DNA of 64,000 bases from Plasmopara viticola. Taxonomy: Eukaryota; Oomycota; Peronosporomycetes; Peronosporales; Peronosporaceae. This document shows, piece by piece, positions 1-9,151 of the stretch; the first letter of the stretch is position 1; every line of letters begins with the position of its first letter. Under the pieces are notes generated by a model. That model was not told the DNA's origin and did not search any database. It saw only the letters and a list, made by a program, of their open reading frames with translations. The translations under genes and the position numbers were made by a program. The DNA lies in contig MBPM02000004.1 of the NCBI GenBank assembly GCA_001695595.3, forward strand, positions 1,302,001 to 1,366,000. Reading direction: 5' to 3'.

Positions 1-642
1 TGTGGTACAGTCCATTGAGGTAAATTGTAATTTTTTTTAATTATTGTCTTTGTCTTATTGTCTAATTATTGGATCGGGTTTGCCACGCTAGCGCGATGAG
101 CCGCGTCTTGCCTTGTTTAGTGAAGAGCTTTCGTTGATTCCCAAGTGTACCAAGCTGTCATTTCCGAGCCTTTTAGCGGAATACCACTCTTTACAAGCTG
201 GGCTTCAATTACTGCTGCATGAAACTCAAACAGCAGCAGGAGACACGACAGAAGACGTTGAATTGGGCTCTGCATTAGAAAAAGCACGCGAAACGATGCG
301 CGGGTTTGGGAGCGAGGTCGCGCGCGAGCTCAAGACCGTGCAAGCGCGTGTCAAGGCTTTGGAGAGAGAGGTAAAGCGCGTTGACTTGTGGATAAAAAGT
401 AGTCTTTTACCATTAATGTTGTGCTCTGTGGGGCTTTTAACCATTAGAAAAGCCACTTTTTCGCGTATTTTGAAGAAGACAAGTCGGTGCCGATTGAGGA
501 CTTGGTGGGGAGTATTGCGACTTTTACGATGGAATACTCGCGTGAACGTCAGCGACTCGTTGCTCAGACGCAAAGGCAACAAGGCGCTCGCGGGTGGGGT
601 ACATCACGCGACGAGCTTCCTCGAATGCGTCACAGTATGTGA
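1..642 (+). CDS. Formin (FH2 domain) C-terminal end, 5' partial
   Basis: This is the 3' end of a formin, which nucleates and elongates actin filaments through its FH2 domain. Exons are inferred at 1-19, 121-370 and 448-642. Introns 20-120 and 371-447 begin GTAAA and end TTAG, and both joins keep frame. The first exons read as the helical FH2 post region (LSEELSLIPKCTKLSF, then a long coiled helix). Exon 3 gives HFFAYFEEDKS followed by VGSIATFTMEYSRER, which matches the conserved FH2 end where a YFGED-like motif precedes the last helix. The stop is TGA at 640-642, with a short tail after FH2 and no clear DAD motif. The rest of the gene lies left of the window. An uninterrupted reading at 113-670 would read through the second intron and lose the FH2 match. 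Confidence 0.8.
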
Positions 643-1080
643 TTATGGCTACGTTTATAAAGCGGATTAGTGTATATAGTGAAACTAATACTTGATTGAT
701 CATACACGGTGAATTTAAAGTGGTCTCTTTAAGATAGTGGTACCGTCGACTCTTGTGTGATTGGCTTTACGGGACATCCAATTGTGCCATATTTTATACC
801 GGTACAAGTTTGGCACCAACCTACCTAGCACGTTCACGGTACCCAAATGTTGTACCTTGAATTTCAAAAGGAAGGTCGTAATGAAAAGTATCATTGAAAT
901 ATTACCGCATACGTGGGTGATTGGTGCGTGCTATTCGACGTAAGAAACCCACTTCGATGCCGTGTCCGTTTCAGAGAAGTAGCTTCCTGTCGTTACGGAA
1001 TCCGTTTCTCGGTCGGGTCCTCCACGATTAAGAGTCTCCAAAGTCAAACCCTCTCTTTAAAAACAACCCCTTCAACTCCA

Positions 1081-2112
1081 ATGATCAAGTCAGCGACTCG
1101 GTGCGCCCGACGTGTGGTACCCTTCGCCACCCACTGTACCACTTTGGTGCGAGCAGCGTACCACCCTTTCAGACCCCAATCGTGTTCGATCCGCGGCGCA
1201 TCTTCGTTGCCTCTATCCCCCTCTCCACTCCCAGCCGCCTCGTGCGTGGATGTGGACGGCAAGTGCTTGATCGAATACATTGACGTCAAGCCAGTGAACG
1301 TCAGTGCGGCGACGCCTACGCTGGTCCTGATCCATGGCACGCCTGGCACGTACCGCGACTTTCGCCACCTCGTACCGTTGCTCCAAGATCGTGGCGTGCG
1401 CGTCGTTGGCGTCAATGTCCCCGGATCGGCGGGCTCGACGATCTTGGACACGCCAAACTATTACGAGCACATGAGCATGCTGCCGTCCACGCAACTCACG
1501 TTAAAAGCCATGCAATCCGTGCTCAAAGACGCCGACAATGTCTTTTTGCTCGGCCATTCGTTTGGGAGCCACACGGCCGTGCATTTCACGGCATTGAACC
1601 AGGACGAGGCCAAGATCAAGATCAAAGGCCTCGTCTTTGTAGCGGGTGCCGGCCATTGCCCGCACCGGGCCGTCAATCCGCGGCTCAATGCGCTCGTCTT
1701 GCAATCGCTTCGATCCAACGTACCCCTGCTGGAACCCCTCACAAAGTGGTTTGTCCGTCATTTATTTCTTAAACGGTACCACTTTCCCGATTGTAAGTTT
1801 CCCGATTACTTTACGGCGGGCCTCGTGCGGTGTACCACTGCAAATTACCAATTGTTTGCCACGCATTTGCAACAGAGCCACGCGCTGCCGAGTTTTTTTG
1901 CGTGGGCGCAAAACGACGTGTTCCTCGAAGAAGCCATTGTCCTCCACGCAAGTGCGGCGTGCCATCCAGGCCCGCGACTAGCGTTTGAAAAAGGGGGACA
2001 CAATCTACAAAAGACGCGCGCGACGATCCTCGCGGACAAGCTCACGAACTGGATCACCGACGTGATTGCCAAGAAAGAGCAACAAGACGCCCATGTCGAG
2101 CTTTATCGTTAA
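1081..2112 (+). CDS. Alpha/beta hydrolase, probably mitochondrial
   Basis: A 343-residue serine hydrolase of the alpha/beta-hydrolase fold. Visible elements are the HG oxyanion turn (LVLIHGTPGTYRDF, residues 82-95), the nucleophile elbow GHSFG with Ser160, a candidate acid Asp279 (WAQNDVFLEE) and the catalytic His307 (KGGHNLQ). The first 35 residues are rich in Arg, Ser and Ala without acids (MIKSATRCARRVV), as in a mitochondrial presequence. I chose the ATG at 1081: the open frame runs back to 913, but the upstream part has no family match and the presequence begins here. Substrate is unknown; the sequence is nearest in type to uncharacterised hydrolases rather than a named lipase or epoxide hydrolase. 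No intron is needed. It lies 139 bp upstream of the FAIM-like gene on the same strand. Confidence 0.8.
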   Translation: MIKSATRCARRVVPFATHCTTLVRAAYHPFRPQSCSIRGASSLPLSPSPLPAASCVDVDGKCLIEYIDVKPVNVSAATPTLVLIHGTPGTYRDFRHLVPLLQDRGVRVVGVNVPGSAGSTILDTPNYYEHMSMLPSTQLTLKAMQSVLKDADNVFLLGHSFGSHTAVHFTALNQDEAKIKIKGLVFVAGAGHCPHRAVNPRLNALVLQSLRSNVPLLEPLTKWFVRHLFLKRYHFPDCKFPDYFTAGLVRCTTANYQLFATHLQQSHALPSFFAWAQNDVFLEEAIVLHASAACHPGPRLAFEKGGHNLQKTRATILADKLTNWITDVIAKKEQQDAHVELYR

Positions 2113-2236
2113 GTACCACTTTTTGCAACTTCCCAAAACCCTTTTCCCTTCCTTTTCCCCCTAGCCGCTTTTTTTTCTGATTCTAAAAAACGACTGTCCT
2201 TCCCTCGTCCGTACCCGGATTTGGGCACTCGAGAAA

Positions 2237-2243
2237 TCATTCT
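2237..2243 (+). promoter_or_regulatory. Oomycete initiator-like element
   Basis: TCATTCT lies 8 bp before the ATG at 2252, after a pyrimidine-rich stretch (about 2128-2180). It matches the oomycete initiator core YCATTYY, which is known to mark transcription starts in Phytophthora. If used, the 5' leader would be very short. The call rests on motif and position only. Confidence 0.4.
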
Positions 2244-2251
2244 TTTATCCC

Positions 2252-3547
2252 ATGCCGCTCTCTTCCCCGACGCTTCGCGGTCGCAGTACCAGCACCAGTA
2301 GCGACGTCAATTACGCGGCCAAGGCACGTCGGGTACGCGAAAGCATCGACTCGACGTCTTCGACTGGTACGTGCAGCGGCAGTACCAGCAGTACCGTCCT
2401 GCGCGTGTCGAAAGAGGTCGAGAACATTGGCGCGCGCGTCCCCATGTCGAAGAAACGCGTGACGTGGCGCTTTGTCCTGGCCGGGTCGGAGCAAGTCCAC
2501 ACGCTCATGCTCGACCACAGTCGCCTCTCGGCCAAAAAGCGCTTGAAACTCGACGGCCGGCGGCTCTATACGTCCGAGCACTATGCGGCGAATTGGCACT
2601 ATGACTTTCACGTCGGCGACGACGCCGTGGCGACGGCGTTTCGCGTCACGATACGCGATGCCAAGTCGGCGGTCGTCGACCAACGGAAACTCGAGACCGT
2701 GTACGACTTGGTCGCGGACGGCGTGCCGTGGGAGCACTTGGCCGAGCGTTTCTTGCCCGTAACGCGTCGTCCCCACTCGACGACCGTGTGGAGCCGTGAC
2801 ATGTACGTCCGCCGCGTGGCCGACACAATCGGCGAGCTCTGGACCGACGGCGGCGAGCGGCCGCCTGGGACGCTCGTCACGTGGACGTTTGCGTTCGGCA
2901 CAAGTGGCAGTCTCCACAAACTCGAGTTGCGGGACTTTGAAGAAGGCGCGCTTGTCGTCGTGCTCGACTGTCGCGAGCTGCACCGCGTGAGTTATGACGC
3001 CATTCAGGCCGAGACGTGGGCCTTTGAGTACGACCTCGATGCGCACCATGAACTCGAGCTGGTCGTGACGCTCGTGGACGACCGCAAGACGTACGACTTG
3101 GTGATCGACGGCAGTCCCTGGCACGACATTGGCGAAACGAACTTTGTGCTCGAAGCCGGGTGGTACCCCGTGTACTCGCGCTCGCGCAGTGCCGTGTACT
3201 TTCGGCACGACCAAACGGGCAATACGCAGTGGGAGAAACCCATTGTGGACCGCACGGACGGGCGCGGCCCGAAGCGACTGCACGAGTGTCGACAAGTGTC
3301 GCCGGAAGCGCAAGGACTGGGTGAATTGATTCAAGGCCTGCACGCCGTGTCGGTGAAGGACACGATCCACGAGGAGCCCGAGAGCGAGCAGGAAGACGAG
3401 CAAGGGAGGCAAGAGGTCGACCTCTTGCAGTTTCCGGACGACGCGGGAGGGCCGGCGTTTCAGAAGAGTGCCACCCCCGCGGGGGTTTTTCGCGAAGAGC
3501 AAAAAACCCAGCCGAGTGTCCCACCCCTGGATTTGTTGAGCATGTAA
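2252..3547 (+). CDS. Tandem FAIM1-like domain protein with WW domain
   Basis: A 431-residue protein encoded without introns. Residues about 69-163 and 207-292 are two copies of the beta-sandwich of Fas apoptotic inhibitory molecule (FAIM1): each starts VTW.F, continues with H.L.L, and ends with a YDL(V/I).DG.PW segment. Residues 304-331 form a WW domain, with Trp304, the aromatic pair YF and Trp327-x-x-Pro. WW domains bind proline-rich peptides. The N-terminus is Ser/Thr/Arg-rich, and residues about 365-390 are acidic (EEPESEQEDEQ). Animal FAIM1 modulates death-receptor and stress signalling; its role in oomycetes is unknown. The coding sequence is very GC-rich, which creates long open frames on the opposite strand (2237-3646); these have no family match. 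It converges on MOB1, 145 bp away. Confidence 0.8.
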   Translation: MPLSSPTLRGRSTSTSSDVNYAAKARRVRESIDSTSSTGTCSGSTSSTVLRVSKEVENIGARVPMSKKRVTWRFVLAGSEQVHTLMLDHSRLSAKKRLKLDGRRLYTSEHYAANWHYDFHVGDDAVATAFRVTIRDAKSAVVDQRKLETVYDLVADGVPWEHLAERFLPVTRRPHSTTVWSRDMYVRRVADTIGELWTDGGERPPGTLVTWTFAFGTSGSLHKLELRDFEEGALVVVLDCRELHRVSYDAIQAETWAFEYDLDAHHELELVVTLVDDRKTYDLVIDGSPWHDIGETNFVLEAGWYPVYSRSRSAVYFRHDQTGNTQWEKPIVDRTDGRGPKRLHECRQVSPEAQGLGELIQGLHAVSVKDTIHEEPESEQEDEQGRQEVDLLQFPDDAGGPAFQKSATPAGVFREEQKTQPSVPPLDLLSM

Positions 3548-3692
3548 CAGGACCCTTTGGTCATGGGCACGTATGTCCTTGTCCGTGGCTCTCGTACATG
3601 AAGAGAATGCGTTATTTATATCTAGTACAACAACAAGGCTTGGCATGGCATAAACGGCGCTTGCATTGTTCCTATCCTCCTGCGTTGTTTCT

Positions 3693-4457
3693 CTAGTGCA
3701 TTAATTTCTTGATCAACGCACTCAGCGGCTCTTGTTCGCGCTTGTCCACCAGGTCAAACTGCGTGACGAACGCCATAAAGTATTTAAAGCACGAGTTCAA
3801 ATGCGCTTCGGCCCCAATGCTGACAACCTTGTCAAAGTGCGAGTAATACACGTGCGCGTAGACGCGAAAGAGCCGCCGAAAAATGTTTTTCACGACCGCG
3901 TGAAAGTTTCGCGCGTACGGCGTGCCTTCCCGCGTTGGAAAGAGCGTGTCGTCGCTCAAGAGCTCCTCGACCCACGTCATGAGCATGTCAATGTACTCTG
4001 GTGCCGCGAGCTTCGCGGGTGTTTTGTACTCCTTGTTATCTTTCCACAGGTACTCAAACTTTGGGCCAGCGCGCATCTCGGGGCACGACTCGGCCGTGCA
4101 AAACTCGCGGATCGTGCCGTACACGAGGCTAATCTCATTGAAAAAGTCCACGGCTAGGCAAGTATCACAAAAAGCATGAGGACGGAGAAAAGCCACACGG
4201 AGCAAGGTTCGAGTCAAACGTACTGTGGACAGCCAGCCACTCGTGCAAGTCTTCGCCCTCCGGCAAGGCAACCGCGTTTCGCATGTCGCCACTAGTACAA
4301 CCATCAAAGAAGTCAACGGCAACTTCAAGTCAGAGTGATGGTCGACCTACTTTCCTAACGTCGCCTGCGCGTGTTTGTGCAACTCGTAGCGCTTGGTCCC
4401 ATGGCTATGCGTCTTTTGCGGGCGAAAGGTTTTATGGCGATTAAAGAGATTGTTCAT
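3693..4457 (-). CDS. MOB1: MOB1 kinase activator
   Basis: MOB1 binds and activates NDR/LATS kinases in the Hippo and mitotic-exit pathways. Three exons are inferred: 4351-4457, 4224-4291 and 3693-4153. The introns (4292-4350 and 4154-4223, starting GTAGGT and GTACGT, ending CTAG) both keep frame and give 211 residues, close to the usual 210-216. The N-terminus MNNLFNRHKTFRPQK and the block LPEGEDLHEWLAVHTVDFF are diagnostic. Zinc ligands are all present: Cys77 and Cys82 (FCTAESC), His159 and His164 (HVYYSH). The reading open from 4328 to 3693 includes intron sequence at its front and is not the real start. It is head-to-head with the phosphotriesterase-like gene. Confidence 0.93.
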
Positions 4458-4578
4458 GAGAATTGGCCTGCGTTCCTGCGTTGGTAAATGCCTTCGTTGG
4501 GGTCGGAGGCACAATTATAGCTTCGGACGCAAAACGGCTTGGACCTAGGTTGCGACTAAGTTCGCCTTAAGTTCGCAC
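4458..4578. promoter_or_regulatory. Shared divergent promoter MOB1 / PTE-like gene
   Basis: The 121 bp between the start codons of MOB1 (minus) and the phosphotriesterase-like gene (plus) must contain both core promoters unless one lies inside the neighbour. I see no TATA box and no clear CCAAT box. Inferred from gene arrangement. Confidence 0.45.
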
Positions 4579-5974
4579 ATGATTCGCGCCATCCACGAGC
4601 TTGTGCTTCCGACGGACGTGGACCTTGCGCTCCCACACGAACACGTGCTGCACACGATAGGCGCGCACGTAGCCGCCCGTGCATCGTGCAAAGACCTCGA
4701 GATTCGCCCCGAGGATTTGATTGTCTATCGTCATGCCCCGTTCGCTAAGAATGGTCGCAATTTGCTACTGCAGAAAGAGGACGAAGTGTTTCGAGAAGTG
4801 GCACGATTGGAGCGCATCACGAGCACAAGACAGAGAGTTGTACTGCTAGACGTGACCCTTCCTGTCGAAGGACGTGACGGTTGTGTCAAAGAGCGACTGA
4901 GGCTAGCAGCGAGACTCCAAGACGTGCATTTGCTCACAGTCACGACGTTCGAGAGTGCGCGAATGAAAGCCGTTGCTGCCAATGGAGTCACGCCGAACGA
5001 GCAGAGTGAACAGATTGCCGCGATCTTAGAGACAGAACTCATGTTTGGGATCCAGTACCAGGACGTTGTGGCGTACCCCGGTGCAATGTACCAGCAAATC
5101 GAGGTGGAAAGGAACGAGATGAGTGCCCAGGAGCAAGTGCTAGTGCACGGGCTAGCGATGGTACGTACAAGCTCCTGGTATTGCATACAATGTAAAGGCA
5201 GCTCACTTGTATTGGCTTGACCAGGCGCAAGCGAGAACCCATGCTCCACTGTATCTGTCCTTTTCTTCGACGGACCACCTGGCTACTTGTGACTTTAAAC
5301 ACGTGATTCACAATTGGATCCGATTGTTGATAAATGCTGGAGCGGAGAGGAAGAAACTTGTATTGTGCCACGCAGATCGTTGGTGTCAAGGAGACTTTCA
5401 AGGCGCTGATTATGCGTTTCTGCTAGAGCTGTTGGACTGCGGGACCTCAATTCTTTTTGATGCGATTGGATTATTTGCCGTGTGCGAAGTTTGGCCAATC
5501 AATTATTGTCTCGCAAGTACAATTGATTCTGGCGAGTCGTTCGATTTCAAAGCCCAGCCACCTCCCACCGACGCTTGCCTTGCGAATTGGATCGCAACTC
5601 TTGTCAAAGCCAAGCCACACTATTCTCTTCAGATCCTCTTGTCTACCAACGTGCACCAGCGAATACAATACCGTCGTTACGGAGGCGGTGGCTACACGTA
5701 CTTGTTTGAGCAATTCAAGGCTCGGCTCTTGCACCAAGGAGTTTCGATCGATCACTGGAAGCAAATCGTGTGCCAGAATGTCGTCGACCTCTTGGCTTGG
5801 TACGTCCCGCCTGTAGCTGCACCACTCCCAAAGGAGTACCTGCAATGCTCAGTATGTGCCAACTCGTTTGAACCGATTGAGGGGGAATACTTTACAAAAT
5901 TTACATTTACCTACTGCGGGATCAAGTGCTTACGTCATCATACTCGACTCAAGTTTAAACCACTAGCGCTTTAA
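4579..5974 (+). CDS. Phosphotriesterase-like protein with zinc tail, likely pseudoenzyme
   Basis: Two exons, 4579-5160 and 5225-5974, joined across a 64-bp intron (GTACGT...CCAG, phase 0), give 443 residues. The fold is that of the phosphotriesterase-related (PTER) amidohydrolases: HEH motif (His20, His22), a CHADR motif (His243), the signature YGGGGYTYLFEQF, and the late QNVVDLL block that corresponds to NP..LL. However, three expected metal ligands are changed. The Lys/Glu bridge region reads YQQIEVE, the next His is replaced in APLYLSFSS, and the late S-H-D reads S-T-N (Asn336). The C-terminus adds C402-x2-C405 and C425-x3-C429-x2-H432, a compact zinc-binding pattern that ordinary PTER proteins lack. 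A non-catalytic or binding role is my inference. Gln and Asn replacements could still bind one metal. Confidence 0.75.
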
Positions 5975-6780
5975 GCACGAGGCTATGAGTGTTGCAAGGA
6001 ACAGCTCTTCCTTGTCTTGCGAACAACAATATATTGTGTCACAGCGGTGGTAGAGTAGGCAAGAAGAGTGCAATTTTCAAAACTTGAGCACTTTATCGAC
6101 AATTGTCGAATCGACCCCTTGCCTACTCGATAATGTCGCCATCCCCCTCAAGAGCCGACTTTCAAAGCTGAAAATTGTAACGTGCTGGGCAATCCTTTGC
6201 CAATGCAGAATCTGAAGCTTTGCAAAAGTTTAAAACTAAATCGTACAACCTTTTCGAATTTATCAAATGCTCAACTAGCGCTACTCAAGAAAAGCACTGG
6301 CTACTAGACCTAAGGAAGCAGCTGTATTTTCAGTCGTTTCTGCTGCCAAGAAGCTGAAAATTTAGCTTGGCAATCGAGCTCTATGAGTCATGTTTAAAGA
6401 CTCAACCAGCATTCAAGGCTTCGTCCTATAGGGGACCCAAAACTTCTCTTTTGGCTAGGATGGTCACTTAAAGAGACCATGATCAAAAACGATCAGGTGC
6501 GCGTTGTACATGCGACTTGAGGAAGAACGGCCGAAGTTTTGCCAATGCGCGAACAGTAGCGCGCAATTCACAGAGCAATGCTGGCAGAACATAAGTTTTG
6601 ATGCTCATTAAGAAAACGTTTCTTTAAGCCAAGATAGTATTGCCAAGGCTCCATCAATATGCGCGTAAACCCCTAGGCGGTGTTTGTAGGACACAAATTT
6701 GCTACGCGTTATAAATGACGTAGTTGAAGGCAATGGGGACGAATCTTTTCCACAGCGCGTGGATCAGAGCTTAATTTATC
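5975..6780. other. Intergenic DNA, no gene seen
   Basis: No open frame longer than a few dozen codons and no recognisable domain on either strand. It leads into the decayed tandem repeat that follows. Confidence 0.6.
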
Positions 6781-6789
6781 CAGCGGTAT

Positions 6790-7890
6790 TTGTTACTACA
6801 CGCTAGAAAATGCATGCTTAGCTTTGAGTCAACGCGGTGTAGCCGAGGTCCTACCACTGCACTCGTAGTGGCGCGTGATCAACAAGGCAATGCTTGTGAA
6901 ATAAAGCACTTGCTCCACGTTAGAGATAAAATGCTTGGCGTAAAGTTAAAGTTGTGAAGCTGAGGTTCAACAACTGTGCGCGAAAAGACGCACAATTGGC
7001 TTAGCGGTGCTCGTACGACAAAGTACGTACTGCCACGTTAGATTTAACACGTTTGGCTTCAGGATCGTATGACTGTGCTTGGAGTGGCACGTAAATTACT
7101 ATGCGGTGCTAGTAAGACACTAATCCTGCTGCGCATCATAAGTGACGCGGTTGGGCTCGAGACAAGGCAATATGGGCAATTCTCATTCGCAGCGTGTGGA
7201 CCGGCGCGTAGCAGACTGAGCGTGCTTGCAAGACAGAGCACTTAATCCATGTTGGAAATATTACGCTTCGCTTTAACTCAAGGTAGCATAGCCGAGAGCA
7301 TTGCTGCGCGTGGAGTGACGCATAGACCTCTAAGAGGTGTTTTTAGGATCTAGACCTTGCTGTACATCGAAAGTGACGTGCTTGGTCTTACCTATATGCA
7401 CATCATAAGTGACGTGCTTATGCTCGACAAGGCAGCAATGACTGCACGTAAGCAGTAATATGCTTGGCTTCAAGTCAAGGCAGTCCTACCACCACGCGTG
7501 GAGTGGCGCGCTAGCAAACAAGCGGTGCTTCCACGTGGAAGTATTTATTATGCAATGTGCGATTTATGTGTTGCGCACGTGCCCAAAGCTGCAGCAGCTG
7601 AAAGACAAAATACTTTCTGCGCATTAGAGATTACATGCTATGCTAGACGTTAGGGTAGTATGGCTGGGATCCTACTACTGCGCGTAAATTGGCGCGCAAA
7701 CAACTAAGTGGCACATTTTTGAGTCGCAGTTGTTATTGTACGTTAAACATGATATGCTTGGCCAAGGTAACATAGCCGAGAGCTCAACAGCACGAAGTGG
7801 CGCGAAGTCGACGAAAGGGTGCTCGTAAGACACAGCATTGCCTACACGTTGGTAATAATATGCGCGGCTACAAGCTAAAAAAACGTAAAG
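6790..7890. repeat. Decayed tandem (satellite-like) repeat array
   Basis: The same phrases recur in the same order but diverged: a GTAGCATAGCCGAGAGC-type phrase (near 6836, 7265, 7650, 7765), GTGGAGTGGCGCG (near 6865, 7080, 7310, 7498, 7798), GCGGTGCTCGTAAGACA (near 6998, 7105, 7520, 7826), CCACGTTAGAAATAATATGCTTGGCTTCAAG (near 6915, 7030, 7245, 7445, 7740) and CATCATAAGTGACG (near 7133, 7370, 7388). Spacing suggests units of roughly 110-220 bp with internal gains and losses. There is no coding potential. It may be an old satellite or tandem copies of a short element. Boundaries are approximate. Confidence 0.55.
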
Positions 7891-8735
7891 AAAGTCGGCA
7901 CACAACTTTTGACTTCGTCAAGGTAATTCCTTAAGGTTGTACAAGACCATAAAAAAGGTAGCACAAGAATGCATGGGGCACAAAAATCAACGTATCTATG
8001 ACTGTAGAACTGGCGGCATGGCGTTATTAAACAGCAAAAAATTGTATGTCCATCACAAAGGTTTTGCTCAGTCAAAGAAACTCGCGGCGAGATAAAGCGA
8101 CGCATTAAAGCGCGGTAACGGCTGCTCGGGCTGTCGACCGCTACCTGGATGTTTCTTCACTGAAATGCAATTTTGTATTAGGCACAGAACAATACTTCAT
8201 TGACACATCCTTGGTGTACAGAAAATTGCAATCCACGTGATCAGCACTCACGACTGCACTGCCCCACATTTAGGACCGAAAGGTCATTTGTAAAGAATGC
8301 TATCGTTGTCTCGCAGCGCTTTGATACTGTGTCAAATGAGGTTGCACGCTCTCGAGATTGAAAAGTACCATCTCACATCTTCAAATCTTAAAACAAATTT
8401 CTGCAGCAAGTTATCACATATGACAGAAGTACGGCATGATAGTGTCTGTGGCAAGCACTTTTTCATCCGCATCTCTGGTAAAGTGCAAGGCATGTTCATT
8501 CATGACATCATCCAGGCATTGTTCCTGTGAGTCTTCAGCCATGCAGTCTGAGATATAGTCCAATGCTATGTTCCCACCTCAAGAAGTACTTAGACGCGTT
8601 CATATGCGCATTTTAACTACTACGTGGCAAAAACCGTGAACAGTGAGCTAATTCATGGTATCCTTTTTTCATTGATAAGATATTAGTACTCCATTACTTT
8701 GCATTTATGTATTGCATACCACTCTATATCTCATA
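7891..8735. other. Intergenic DNA upstream of the HEPN-like gene
   Basis: AT-rich DNA without a recognisable gene. Short open frames at 8297-8530 (plus) and 7875-8105 (minus) show no family resemblance. The last 100 bp must hold the promoter of the gene starting at 8736. Confidence 0.5.
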
Positions 8736-9107
8736 ATGGGCAACGCCTTACCTTCAAGCAAGAAGTTTGTACACTCCGACAACGATTACCAGCTCGTTAT
8801 CGAGGCGTCCAAAGAGCTAGAGTACCTTCTGGAAGTCGAGTTCGATGCGCACGGCCAAGGGCTACACGAAAAGGTCTCGTCCATTGGCACAGCGATCCCC
8901 GTGCCCACAATCCGGTCCATTCGATACGTCGCGACGCTTCGCAATCGGTTGATCCACGACCGCGAGATGAGGTCGCTGCCTGACCGACCAACTTTTATCA
9001 AGAAATTTGACGACGCCATGGTAGAGCTCAAGATTATTATCGACAAGAAGCGGCTGGACGCCGGTACAGTGCCGGCCACTGCAGCTCCAGGTTGCGTCAT
9101 TTCTTAA
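8736..9107 (+). CDS. Small HEPN-like protein with myristoylation and CaaX signals
   Basis: A 123-residue protein. I chose the ATG at 8736 over an in-frame one at 8712 because it gives MGNALPSSKK, a good N-myristoylation signal (Gly2, small residue at position 6, basic after). The last four residues are CVIS after Gly, a canonical CaaX prenylation box (Cys120). Between them lies an all-helical domain resembling the DUF4145/HEPN type: SKELEYLLEVEF, GLHEKVSSIG, then YVATLRNRLIHD containing R69-x4-H74, the HEPN motif seen in RNases and nucleotide-transferase partners. Dual lipidation would tether the domain to membranes. It is tail-to-tail with the biotin gene, 44 bp apart. No function is known to me. 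HEPN assignment is by motif and helical pattern only. Confidence 0.7.
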   Translation: MGNALPSSKKFVHSDNDYQLVIEASKELEYLLEVEFDAHGQGLHEKVSSIGTAIPVPTIRSIRYVATLRNRLIHDREMRSLPDRPTFIKKFDDAMVELKIIIDKKRLDAGTVPATAAPGCVIS

Positions 9108-9151
9108 CTAAACTCTGGTTAATCAATCCCGTCTTTTTTGGGTCTTTCGCC

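Noticed and set aside
226..582. 118-codon minus-strand frame at the left edge
   Set aside because: It is opposite the formin exons and has no family match.
2237..3646. 469-codon open frame on the minus strand opposite the FAIM/WW gene
   Set aside because: The plus-strand gene is GC-rich and strongly biased in codon use, which leaves the antisense frame open. The antisense protein is Arg/His/Val-rich with no domain, while the plus strand has FAIM1 and WW motifs.
3693..4328. MOB1 read as one open frame of 211 codons
   Set aside because: The first part is intron and out-of-frame sequence. The three-exon model happens to have the same length and restores the conserved N-terminus and the LPEGEDLHEW block.
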